The translations under genes were made by a program, and so were the position numbers. 64,000 nucleotides of DNA from Prochlorococcus sp. AG-347-J21 (lineage in GTDB: Bacteria; Cyanobacteriota; Cyanobacteriia; PCC-6307; Cyanobiaceae): contig QCBX01000006.1 in the NCBI GenBank assembly GCA_003281455.1, positions 1 to 64,000 on the forward strand, in the 5' to 3' direction. How positions within the stretch are numbered: the first letter of the stretch is position 1; every line of letters starts with the position of its first letter. This document shows positions 55,383 to 62,481 of the stretch, piece after piece. The notes below the pieces were generated by a model, which did no database searches, was not told where the DNA came from, and worked only from the letters and a program-made list of their open reading frames with translations.

Positions 55383-55434
55383 TGGTCGTGATGTGGTCGT
55401 GAAATTAATTTTTCATGGTCGTGAAGATTTTAAT
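55383..55434 (+). repeat. Three direct repeats of TGGTCGTGA
   Basis: Identical 9-mers lie at 55383-55391, 55394-55402 and 55426-55434. Offsets are 11 and 32 bases, close to one and three helical turns, so the sites would face the same side of the helix. They lie about 125 bases past the tRNA-Asn gene at the edge of the accessory region, where recombinase arm sites or regulator sites could be expected. Confidence 0.75.
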
Positions 55435-55660
55435 TATTATTAATTAATAATTTTAAGTAATTACTAATACTTTTTAATTAATATTTAATCTTATTATTAT
55501 GACTTAAAAAATAATATTTGTTTGAATTTATAATACCCAAAAAGTACGATTATATGCCTTATATAAAGAGTATGGAATACAGGTATAGCAACTAAGTTGA
55601 GCGGAGATATGTATTTACTTATAGTGTCCATTATTGGCACACAAGAACAAGCACAAGGGT

Positions 55661-55784
55661 TATAATAATTACATAAGGGAAAGAGTTAGCACTACTCCCA
55701 GATTGACTACATCAGACAGTCATTAAACCCCCTGCTAAATGAATTGGCAGAACTGAAGATATTTACTTTTTACTTATTATCATT
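55661..55784 (+). promoter_or_regulatory. Promoter-like box and hairpin-rich leader of the 59-residue gene
   Basis: TATAAT at 55661-55666 could be a -10 element. Downstream are three short stem-loops in a row: GGGA/TCCC (55677-55699), TGACT/AGTCA (55704-55722) and CTGC/GCAG (55732-55750). A run of T-rich sequence then leads to the ATG at 55785. The block is less AT-rich than its flanks, suggesting constraint on sequence rather than drift. Structures were found by eye only. Confidence 0.4.
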
Positions 55785-55964
55785 ATGCCTGTAGGTTTCG
55801 GAGTCTCCACAGAGACAGCACGATCCGTCGTGAAAAATTTTAAAAAACAGAGGAAAAATATACCCATTAAAGGAGAAACATTTATTCGTTTACCAAACGG
55901 AAAAGTAACTTCTAAAAGTCAAGTTCAAATTCCTGTTAAAGATATTTTTATAGTTCTGAATTAA
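55785..55964 (+). CDS. Small basic hypothetical protein
   Basis: A 59-codon frame starts at ATG 55785: MPVGFGVSTETARSVVKNFK, a Lys/Arg-rich helix, then IPIKGETFIRLPNGKVTSKS and a hydrophobic beta-like end. It looks like a compact basic alpha/beta protein, possibly nucleic-acid binding, but no family is recognised. I have an impression that related short proteins occur in other picocyanobacteria with a similar leader; this is unverified. It is the only plus-strand gene between the tRNA and rpaA and is not part of the minus-strand cassette. Confidence 0.55.
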   Translation: MPVGFGVSTETARSVVKNFKKQRKNIPIKGETFIRLPNGKVTSKSQVQIPVKDIFIVLN

Positions 55965-56018
55965 TTGTGATATTTTAAAAAGCAATTGTAAATTCTTTGG
56001 TTTTTATTAAGCCTAGTA

Positions 56019-57125
56019 CTAAAGAAAAGGGCTATTAACAAAAGAATCCGGATTTAAAGCTAAGTCGTCGATATAAAGTGGATTACGACCCCAAGGCTTA
56101 CCAAAATAGATTTCATCATAAGGAATCTCATGTTTAGAGAGCCAAGATAGCAATACTGGTGCTGTATATTTGTTAATCAGACCAATATTACCTTTAAAGG
56201 TTCTTATATTTCGAGCAGTGAAAAGAATGATATATGCTCCAGACGAAGACAATAATCGGAGCTTGTCTACTACGGGATCAATGGGTACACACTGACTGTA
56301 GTCACCGCAAGAGGAAGGTGGACCAGAAATTGTTTTATCAATATCGAATATGAAAGTTCGGCGTTGATGCGCAGTAGAAGAGTTTTCTCCAAGCAAGACA
56401 TTAAAAGAAATAGAAAATGAATCCAATATCTCCGCTAAAGTACCATAGATTCGTGGCGAAGGAGCAGGAATTGCTTTAAAGGTATAGTCGTAACTTAAAA
56501 GAAAATCTAGAAACGGAGCGACATAATTTTCGCCCTTAATCTCAACAGATTCTAAATAATCTTCATAAAGACTAAGAAATGTAAGATAAGAAATAAAAGA
56601 GTAGGTTCCTATTGAACAATTATTGGATATTCTATTTTTTTCAACAATCCTAGAAATTGATGATGAGCTGTCAAATTCCAAGAAAGACCAATGTTCACCA
56701 AGAGAATTAAAATAAGGAATGAAACCCGAAAAAGAGGACTCTAAATAAAAATTAGCTAAAAAAGCGCCATCAAAAGAACTATCACAATTATGAATGACTA
56801 AGGGTTGATCGGAAGTTCCAACACTTTTGAGCTCATATAGAGCGATTATACAAGTATCAAGCTGACCAGAAGATAAACTATCTAACTCGATCCAAACAAT
56901 ATTTTGCGAAGGATATAGTGAAGAAAGCTTTTCGTTCAAAAGATTCTTTACATTATCAGAACGAAGTGTCACAACAACGATGGAATCATTGCATTTATAT
57001 GAAAATGAAGAGATACTCCACAACAACAGTTCAAGTCCATGGACCTGAACAAGAGGCTTCGGAGGCTTAATTCCAGAATTAACAAGACGTGAGCCAAGGC
57101 CTGCGGAAGGGAAAAGATAAATCAA
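56019..57125 (-). CDS. Fused sugar-type nucleotidyltransferase and EcbF/BcbF-like HAD phosphatase
   Basis: Residues 1-245 are a nucleotidyltransferase: MIYLFPSAGLGSRLVNSGIK with the GLGSR loop at 9-13, PKPL at 22-25, and a metal Asp115 in HNCDSSFDG. Residues 255-368 are a HAD hydrolase: Asp261 and Asp263 in FIFDIDKTISG, Thr303 in LFTARN, Lys343 in FGKPWGRNPLYIDDLA with Asp353/354. The second domain resembles capsule-biosynthesis HAD phosphatases (EcbF/BcbF). The pair would make an NTP-activated phospho-sugar or phospho-alcohol and act on a phosphorylated intermediate. The start is TTG 57125, overlapping the upstream stop as TTGA. It is the last gene of the five-gene operon. Confidence 0.78.
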   Translation of the reverse strand: MIYLFPSAGLGSRLVNSGIKPPKPLVQVHGLELLLWSISSFSYKCNDSIVVVTLRSDNVKNLLNEKLSSLYPSQNIVWIELDSLSSGQLDTCIIALYELKSVGTSDQPLVIHNCDSSFDGAFLANFYLESSFSGFIPYFNSLGEHWSFLEFDSSSSISRIVEKNRISNNCSIGTYSFISYLTFLSLYEDYLESVEIKGENYVAPFLDFLLSYDYTFKAIPAPSPRIYGTLAEILDSFSISFNVLLGENSSTAHQRRTFIFDIDKTISGPPSSCGDYSQCVPIDPVVDKLRLLSSSGAYIILFTARNIRTFKGNIGLINKYTAPVLLSWLSKHEIPYDEIYFGKPWGRNPLYIDDLALNPDSFVNSPFL

Positions 57126-58525
57126 TTAATGCGTTCTGGACAGAGTGAAATAGGAGTTAGTAAATCTTTGAGAATTAAATCCTTATTAGAATAATTATAA
57201 TATTTATGAATTAGGATGGAAGAAGGCCAACTACCAAGATAAGCAAGCATACCAAAATTATCAAGGCGACAAGAAGTGTCTATAGATCTATATTTATTCG
57301 AGTTGGACTGTGAAAATTGATTAAATCCATTCGGGGCACTTACGATTCGTGAGGCTGTATGTGTAAAGAGAATAGAAGAACATAATAGGTAAATAAATAG
57401 AATAAAACTGATATTACGCCTTAAAAAAAGCTTTTCTAGACAGATAAATAAAATGAGCGCAATATATGAGTATAAAGGGATAAACATTAGCCACGAAAAC
57501 GAATGCAAAGCAGACCAATAAGGAGTTAAAGCAGTAAAGAAAATTGGAGTAAGAATTACAGGAAAAAGAGATATTGATTTATATAAATATGGACTTAGGT
57601 GCAGAGTATTCGTAAAAGATTTAAAACGTATGATGGCAATTATAAGAATAATAAATGAGAAAACAATAATAGGAAGTGGAATAAAAAATGCAAACCCTTT
57701 GAATAATGTATGAAGTAAATCATAAATGGAAGAAAATCTATCAGTTCTATAAGAAGGAGCAGAAAAAGTGTTTCTGACAACTTGTGCTAGTAAAGGGGAT
57801 GCACTTAGATCATGAGATAAAGTAGTTTGAGTGAAATGATAAATCAAAAAAGATAACACTCCTAAAAACCATAGTGTTAAAAGACCAATTACTTTTAATA
57901 GACGTAACCGATTAACAATGCTAAAACAAACAATAAAAAAGAAAGCTAAAAATGTAAGTTGGTAGGACAATAAAGGACATAAGACAATAAATAGACATAT
58001 GTACTTATTTATCTTTCTATATTTTAAGGAAAGATAGACAGAGAGTGACGCAAAAGGGAAAGAAAATAAATCGGTGGTAGTTAAACTAGAATAAATATAA
58101 GAACTTGAAGAAACTAATGGAGTAAAAGAAGCAAGCACAAGATATTGATAATCGGGCTTGTATTTGAATTTTCGAAAAAACTCAACAAACGAATAATATA
58201 TTACACAACAAGAAACACATTGAATTACTGCAGTAAGGAATCTACTAAGTAGAAGGAATGATTGTTTATCAAGTGGTAAGCGAGATAGCAAACCAAAGAA
58301 CAAAAAGAAAAGAGGTGGGTGATGGTTATATAAAGAATAATGATTTTCAGAGATATACCAAGAATATGGTGTTAGAGAATTCGTATAATTAATGTTCCTA
58401 GCCGCTGCGAGAAGATGAACACCGGCAAAATTATTATGATAAGTGCCACTATGAGGGAAAAGTGATATTGCTAAAAAAAGTATGCATAAGATAAAAATAG
58501 AAAAATATAGTCTCAACTTAAACAT
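57122..58525 (-). CDS. Polytopic membrane glycosyltransferase (GT-C-like)
   Basis: The 467-residue protein has about ten membrane helices and a first periplasmic loop containing HNNFAGVHLLAAARNINYTN and, at 66-74, YNHHPPLFF. A proline-containing HHPPL motif after the first loop is typical of GT-C enzymes such as PMT/ArnT relatives, which use polyprenyl-phosphate sugars outside the cytoplasmic membrane. The catalytic acid cannot be assigned with confidence. A soluble C-terminal part (about 400-467) contains two Cys. ATG 58525 overlaps the kinase gene by eight bases. Its partners suggest assembly of a surface glycan. Confidence 0.68.
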   Translation of the reverse strand: MFKLRLYFSIFILCILFLAISLFPHSGTYHNNFAGVHLLAAARNINYTNSLTPYSWYISENHYSLYNHHPPLFFLFFGLLSRLPLDKQSFLLLSRFLTAVIQCVSCCVIYYSFVEFFRKFKYKPDYQYLVLASFTPLVSSSSYIYSSLTTTDLFSFPFASLSVYLSLKYRKINKYICLFIVLCPLLSYQLTFLAFFFIVCFSIVNRLRLLKVIGLLTLWFLGVLSFLIYHFTQTTLSHDLSASPLLAQVVRNTFSAPSYRTDRFSSIYDLLHTLFKGFAFFIPLPIIVFSFIILIIAIIRFKSFTNTLHLSPYLYKSISLFPVILTPIFFTALTPYWSALHSFSWLMFIPLYSYIALILFICLEKLFLRRNISFILFIYLLCSSILFTHTASRIVSAPNGFNQFSQSNSNKYRSIDTSCRLDNFGMLAYLGSWPSSILIHKYYNYSNKDLILKDLLTPISLCPERIN

Positions 58526-59888
58526 TGATGAGCTTCGAACTTAACATATAAAATAAAAGACATTTTTGGGGATTGTCAATATGAAGAGGAATCATAGACA
58601 AGAAAAGTGAGGCCTCAATAGTTTGGCATAAATAAGGGTCTACTTCGTATCTTTTAATGATCTCAGAAAACAGTTCATTTAACAAAGAAGTCGATGTGTT
58701 TTTAGGTATGTCGATATCAACAGAAGAAGGGGAGAAATTAACTTTATAATTTGATGTATTTATGAAGTCATATCCTGTTACAATTGAATGTCGTAATTTT
58801 GCTAACTCATAAAGAATATTACAAGTAAAATGGCCGCCTGATTTGCCTCGAGGATCGACAAGATAAAAAGAGTTATTTAGAGAACAATAAATGATATTAG
58901 ATAAACATAAATCACCATGGAAAGCGCCTGATTTATAAGAATCTATTATCTTGGAGTTTGCAGAAAAATACTCTTGGAGATTTTGAAAAAGTAATGATGG
59001 TGAGGGAAGATTATAAACTTGAGAAGAATAACAAAGAAATTGATAAAAATCAGAATTACGAACAATTAAATCAAAACGTTGCTTATTCTTTTCAATTAAA
59101 AAATGGGAAAAGGAACAATCAGAATCATAAAAAACAGATGAATTAACTGAGTTAATCCAGTTATTAATGAACAAAGAAAAGTCTCGAGCGATAGAAGAAG
59201 TTATTGAATCGGAGATAAGCAAATTGGCCATATCCGAACCATTGATTTTTTGAATTCTATAAGAACATGTAGATTTAGATTCAATAAAACTATTATTATC
59301 TATAGAAGGGTAAAAACTCTTTAGTGAAGGTGGTAGCTCACGAATATAATTGAACTCGTTCAAAAGCTTAGTCTTATCTCTTGAAGATTTACTGTACCAA
59401 TCACCAGTTGATGTTAGTTGATTAAAAGAACGACTAAGAGGCTTATTACTGCGCAATAGAGAATAATGGAAAGATGATCTTATAAAAGTAAGATGTGAAG
59501 ACGAAATAAAAATTGGACGAGAATCTAATTCCAGTGAAAAAGATGGGCGTATTTGTATGCAATTAGGAGGCGGGACAAGATCTTCTCGAGAATCTTCATG
59601 GAGAAAAATATCAAAAGTGGAATATTTCTTCTTAAATAAAATTTCCTTGAAAAAAGAAAAATCCTTACAAAATAAATTTAGTGGCCAGATCAAAGAGTAA
59701 TCACGATCCAATTTATTAGAGATCAATTCACTAGAGGTAATTTTTACCGTAAAATCGGAAAGAGAGAAGTATTTAGTTAATTGACTAAATGTAAATTCAG
59801 GATGAGATAAACCAAATGCAGTAAGATCCGAAAAACGCAAGTGAGGTGACTCATCAAGATATGAATCGATAAATAATAACTTGGTCAT
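58518..59888 (-). CDS. Capsule-type phosphotransferase (APH/choline-kinase fold) with unexplained N-terminal region
   Basis: The C-terminal part is a small-molecule kinase: a Lys-bearing N-lobe start, WYSKSSRDKTKLLNEFNYIR near residue 165, then the catalytic loop HGDLCLSNIIY (about 330) and metal motif LVDPRGKSG. HGDxCxSN..DPRG is the version seen in kinases of capsule loci and relates to choline/aminoglycoside kinases. The first 160 residues match nothing I recognise and are rich in Ser, Phe and Leu. I start at ATG 59888, which overlaps the upstream stop as ATGA; a TTG 12 bases earlier is also open. The likely product is a phosphorylated alcohol or sugar for the nucleotidyltransferase encoded two genes downstream. 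Confidence 0.72.
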   Translation of the reverse strand: MTKLLFIDSYLDESPHLRFSDLTAFGLSHPEFTFSQLTKYFSLSDFTVKITSSELISNKLDRDYSLIWPLNLFCKDFSFFKEILFKKKYSTFDIFLHEDSREDLVPPPNCIQIRPSFSLELDSRPIFISSSHLTFIRSSFHYSLLRSNKPLSRSFNQLTSTGDWYSKSSRDKTKLLNEFNYIRELPPSLKSFYPSIDNNSFIESKSTCSYRIQKINGSDMANLLISDSITSSIARDFSLFINNWINSVNSSVFYDSDCSFSHFLIEKNKQRFDLIVRNSDFYQFLCYSSQVYNLPSPSLLFQNLQEYFSANSKIIDSYKSGAFHGDLCLSNIIYCSLNNSFYLVDPRGKSGGHFTCNILYELAKLRHSIVTGYDFINTSNYKVNFSPSSVDIDIPKNTSTSLLNELFSEIIKRYEVDPYLCQTIEASLFLSMIPLHIDNPQKCLLFYMLSSKLINV

Positions 59889-60913
59889 CTTTTTAAGCAA
59901 AATAAGGAAATAGTCGTAAATAAGAAAGTTGTTGATAATTTGATGATTGCGGCAAAGTTTTTAGACCAGGAACTGTTACCACTAGTTCGCTCATGATTAA
60001 TAATTTTGAGGGGAGGTAAACAAAAAATATCGTATACTTTTGAAAGGTAATTAACTAGTCTAAGGTCAAATGTATAGTCGTTAGAAATTGGGAAATTTAA
60101 AGAAGGATGATTTGGAAAGATCTTTATAGAAGAATTGAAGTCAATATGCTTGCCACCGAATAAAAGTAATGAGGCTAAACCGGTATTGAAGAATGTAAAA
60201 ATTCTAGAAATACAAGAACGCGCATATCGTTTAGACAATAGAATATTTTTATGACTATTAAAAGGTAAAATTCCGCAAGAAGAAGATATAAAACAACGGT
60301 ATATCCAAGATCTATATGATTCAAAAATATCGATCTCTAAATCGGAATGAACCAAAAGAATACTTGAAGAATTAAATTTATTACACAATTTTATAGCAGA
60401 TTTAAAACCTTGCGAGTATGAACTAGGGGCTGAATTATTTCTGGAGTTAATACGGGAATCATATTCCGAGAGTGAGCTAAGTAATTGAGGGGTACGGTCT
60501 TCAGATCCATTATTGATGAAGCAAAAATTGTCAATAAGAAATAAGCGATCAAGGCACTTTATTTTGCATATAAATTCGGGAATTCCATCCTCCTCGTTAA
60601 AGAAGCTTGACCCTATAGAAATTGTTCCGAATAAAAAATAGGAAGCTAAAATGAAGGGCAAGTCAGAAATAGATACATGTTTATAAATCTTAGAATTTAG
60701 ACTAATATTTACAAAATTTGAATGATTTGATAATAGAGAACGAATCTCAGTAATATTATTGCAATTATAAGTTTTTGATCTGGGAGATAAAGTTTGAAAA
60801 TAAAGTGGCAATGAATTTAAGCTATAATTACGTAATACTTCCTCAAAGAAATACGAGTTCAATTCCGGCGATGCGATGTCATAGCTATCAGTAGCAAGGA
60901 CTGTAATTAGCAT
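59885..60913 (-). CDS. GT2-like glycosyltransferase with N-terminal extension
   Basis: From residue 95 the protein follows the GT2 (GT-A) pattern: ISIGSSFFNEEDGIPEFICK at the start of the fold, DNFCFINNGSEDRTPQLL (128-145) as the nucleotide-binding strand and turn, a helix with YSQGFKSAIKLC, and LVHSDLEIDIF with the Asp191 metal region. The C-terminus ends in a hydrophobic helix (about 315-340), likely anchoring it to the membrane. The first 95 residues, rich in Ser and Asn, precede the usual GT2 start and are unexplained. ATG 60913 overlaps the upstream stop by one base (TAATG). Confidence 0.68.
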   Translation of the reverse strand: MLITVLATDSYDIASPELNSYFFEEVLRNYSLNSLPLYFQTLSPRSKTYNCNNITEIRSLLSNHSNFVNISLNSKIYKHVSISDLPFILASYFLFGTISIGSSFFNEEDGIPEFICKIKCLDRLFLIDNFCFINNGSEDRTPQLLSSLSEYDSRINSRNNSAPSSYSQGFKSAIKLCNKFNSSSILLVHSDLEIDIFESYRSWIYRCFISSSCGILPFNSHKNILLSKRYARSCISRIFTFFNTGLASLLLFGGKHIDFNSSIKIFPNHPSLNFPISNDYTFDLRLVNYLSKVYDIFCLPPLKIINHERTSGNSSWSKNFAAIIKLSTTFLFTTISLFCLKR

Positions 60914-61905
60914 TACAATTTAAAGTTTCGGATGCGAAATAGTTTGGGCAGATAACACACAATGATAGTGGAAACGCAAAAAGTTGCATAGATATAAAGA
61001 GAATAAATAAGTGAATATTGAAGCGCATCTGAAATATTTAATGCTTGTTGAAACCAATAAAAGCCTACAGAAACAGATCCCGAGATACCTAAAGGTGGTG
61101 ATGGAAAAAAGGAAGAAAGTGAGACGAGGGGACCCAATAGGAGAGTAGAAAGAAGGTTAAGATTAAGACTAAGAATAATAAAAGAGAAACTAAGACAATC
61201 AAATACCCAAATCAAGTAAGTCAAGAATAGGGAAACAAGAAATGTCTTTCTGATTCTTGAATACAATGCATCTTGCATGATAATCAATGGATAAAAAATA
61301 GGAAGCAATGCCTTTTTTCTAGATCTCAGCTTAGATGATAGTAAATAACGATAAATTACATTAGCAAAGAAAGGTAAAACAAAAACTGACGAGACAATTA
61401 ATAAGAGAAGTAAAGGAATATTGGATTTTGAAAGAAAAGATATAAATTCTAAATCGAATGAGCCAAAAAATACGAAGTATGAAATCATGAAGAAGAGAAC
61501 AGCAAAGTCAAAGAGTTTCTCCACTAAAAAAACGAGAGAAGACTCAGATAAACCTTTTAGATAATCACGGAATAAATATATACGGATGATATCACCGATT
61601 CGAAAAGGTAATAAAAGCTGAAAACAAGTACTTAAAAATTGCTTACGAAAAAGAGTTCGGAACCTATGCTTAACTGAAGGTGTGAAGAGATATATGCGAA
61701 GACTTCGAAGCGAAACAGATAGAATATAACAAGCAAATGAAAAAGGAATTAAAAATAAGGGAGTTTTAAATTTGACATCTAAATTCAAATAATCAGCGCT
61801 ACTAAGCTTTTCTGATACAACATATGTTACTAAGACACCTGAAATAATAAAAAATATAGACTTGAGAAAAAATCTAAGTTTAAGTTTTTGGCCAGAAAAG
61901 TTCAA
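60913..61905 (-). CDS. UPF0104/LPG synthase-like polytopic membrane protein
   Basis: The 330-residue protein has about eight membrane helices and the core motif of the lysylphosphatidylglycerol synthase transmembrane family: FRTLFRKQFLSTCFQLLLPF leading into P100-x-R-x-G-D-I-I-R (RIGDIIRIYLF), then SSLVFLVEKLFDFAVLFFMI. In glycan clusters such proteins are thought to flip or handle lipid-linked sugars. The soluble aminoacyl transferase domain of MprF is absent. The start is TTG at 61905 because an in-frame stop lies two codons upstream. It is the first large gene of the operon. Confidence 0.72.
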   Translation of the reverse strand: MNFSGQKLKLRFFLKSIFFIISGVLVTYVVSEKLSSADYLNLDVKFKTPLFLIPFSFACYILSVSLRSLRIYLFTPSVKHRFRTLFRKQFLSTCFQLLLPFRIGDIIRIYLFRDYLKGLSESSLVFLVEKLFDFAVLFFMISYFVFFGSFDLEFISFLSKSNIPLLLLLIVSSVFVLPFFANVIYRYLLSSKLRSRKKALLPIFYPLIIMQDALYSRIRKTFLVSLFLTYLIWVFDCLSFSFIILSLNLNLLSTLLLGPLVSLSSFFPSPPLGISGSVSVGFYWFQQALNISDALQYSLIYSLYIYATFCVSTIIVCYLPKLFRIRNFKL

Positions 61906-61994
61906 AATTTACAACCCTTTATTAAAAAAGTTAAAACGGGTACTAAAGATTTTCATAAAAAGAGATTTCAAACAGCAAAACTGCAGAAGCCATA

Positions 61995-62120
61995 TTAAAT
62001 TTGAATACAACGTTTGGGCGCAGAAGAAAGCGTATTAGGTAATACTGAAATATAATAAGTCGAGAATTTCAGTTTCAAAATAACTCCCAAATAGCTTTGT
62101 AAATTAGTCAGTTGATTCAT
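61995..62120 (-). CDS. Possible small open reading frame upstream of the glycan operon
   Basis: A 41-codon frame starts at ATG 62120 (MNQLTNLQSYLGVILKLKFS) and ends with a Ser/Pro/Arg-rich tail. AAGG lies about 12 bases upstream of the ATG, a poor spacing. It is 89 bases upstream of the first cassette gene on the same strand. Its composition (Ser, Leu, Thr, Tyr) resembles the cassette proteins, but a chance frame cannot be excluded. Confidence 0.3.
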   Translation of the reverse strand: MNQLTNLQSYLGVILKLKFSTYYISVLPNTLSSAPKRCIQI

Positions 62121-62160
62121 TTTTTGAAGCGCCTTTTTGTTTAATAAAAAAAGTATTCTT

Positions 62161-62262
62161 TTATATTTTTAAAAATTCTAGCGGAATGAGTTGATTTATA
62201 TCAAGAATTAATATTGTTCCAGCCCCAATCAGTGCGCCTAAAAGCCAACAAAAAAATAAGTT
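62161..62262 (-). pseudogene. Possible remnant encoding a membrane helix
   Basis: On the minus strand this stretch reads LFFCWLLGALIGAGTILILD, then about a dozen residues to a stop. The GxxxG-type helix looks protein-like, but an in-frame stop lies just upstream and no ATG, GTG or TTG precedes the hydrophobic part. It may be the end of a decayed gene or simply part of the operon leader. Confidence 0.25.
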
Positions 62263-62265
62263 GAT

Positions 62266-62292
62266 ATTATATTAAGAACAGTATATAGAACA
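62266..62292 (-). promoter_or_regulatory. Candidate promoter of the glycan operon with TGTTCT repeats
   Basis: On the minus strand, TATAAT (62271-62266) is preceded by two direct TGTTCT repeats 12 bases apart (62292-62287 and 62280-62275), covering the space where a -35 box and activator site would lie. A transcript would begin near 62259 and read toward the cassette genes. Promoter assignment is by eye. Confidence 0.45.
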
Positions 62293-62371
62293 TATAAAAT
62301 CATTAAATTTGATTTCTATCAATACATTTAAAAAATAAAAAAAATATTTTTAAGAACAGTAATCAGAACAT
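62272..62371. repeat. Twin AGAACA-N6-AGAACA direct repeats
   Basis: A 22-base unit TTAAGAACAGTATATAGAACAT (62272-62293, quoted here as its parts TTAAGAACAG and AGAACAT) recurs at 62350-62371 with three differing bases, 78 bases apart. Each unit holds two AGAACA hexamers 12 bases apart. All four hexamers are exact. The arrangement suggests a dimeric or tandem-binding regulator. Confidence 0.7.
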
Positions 62372-62481
62372 TTACTAAATTCTCTACAAAAAAATTTAAG
62401 TTCTTTGATTAATTTTTATTTTTTAAAATTAAGACATATTTTTGTTTATCGCATTTGAATTATTACACCATTCAGGAAACT

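Larger units (their letters stand above)
55310..55784. other. Gene-free region downstream of tRNA-Asn
   Basis: About 475 bases contain no convincing gene. The first 130 hold three TGGTCGTGA repeats (separate entry); the next 100 are almost pure A/T; the last 150 rise in G+C and hold a promoter-like box and hairpins (separate entry). A reading frame over 55340-55460 runs through the repeats (HHFAGRDVVV, then KLIFHGRED) but has no start and resembles no integrase end I can verify. Confidence 0.7.
61906..62481. other. Upstream region of the glycan operon
   Basis: This 576-base stretch has no gene above 60 codons. It contains a 41-codon minus-strand frame (61995-62120), a short open hydrophobic stretch without a start (62161-62262), a candidate minus-strand promoter with TGTTCT repeats (62266-62292) and a second copy of the repeats (62350-62371). 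The rest is A/T-rich with long A and T runs. Confidence 0.7.

Noticed and set aside
55340-55460. Open stretch through the TGGTCGTGA repeats as an integrase gene fragment
   Set aside because: The frame is short, has no start, and its residues do not show the R-H-R-Y pattern of tyrosine recombinases.
55609-55665. 18-codon frame starting ATG with GGAG upstream, downstream of tRNA-Asn
   Set aside because: Too short, ends at the putative promoter box of the next gene, and has no recognisable feature beyond a hydrophobic start.
55965-56018. Terminator at the end of the glycan operon
   Set aside because: Only a four-base AGCC/GGCT stem with a poor T-run is visible in the minus-strand direction; not enough to call.
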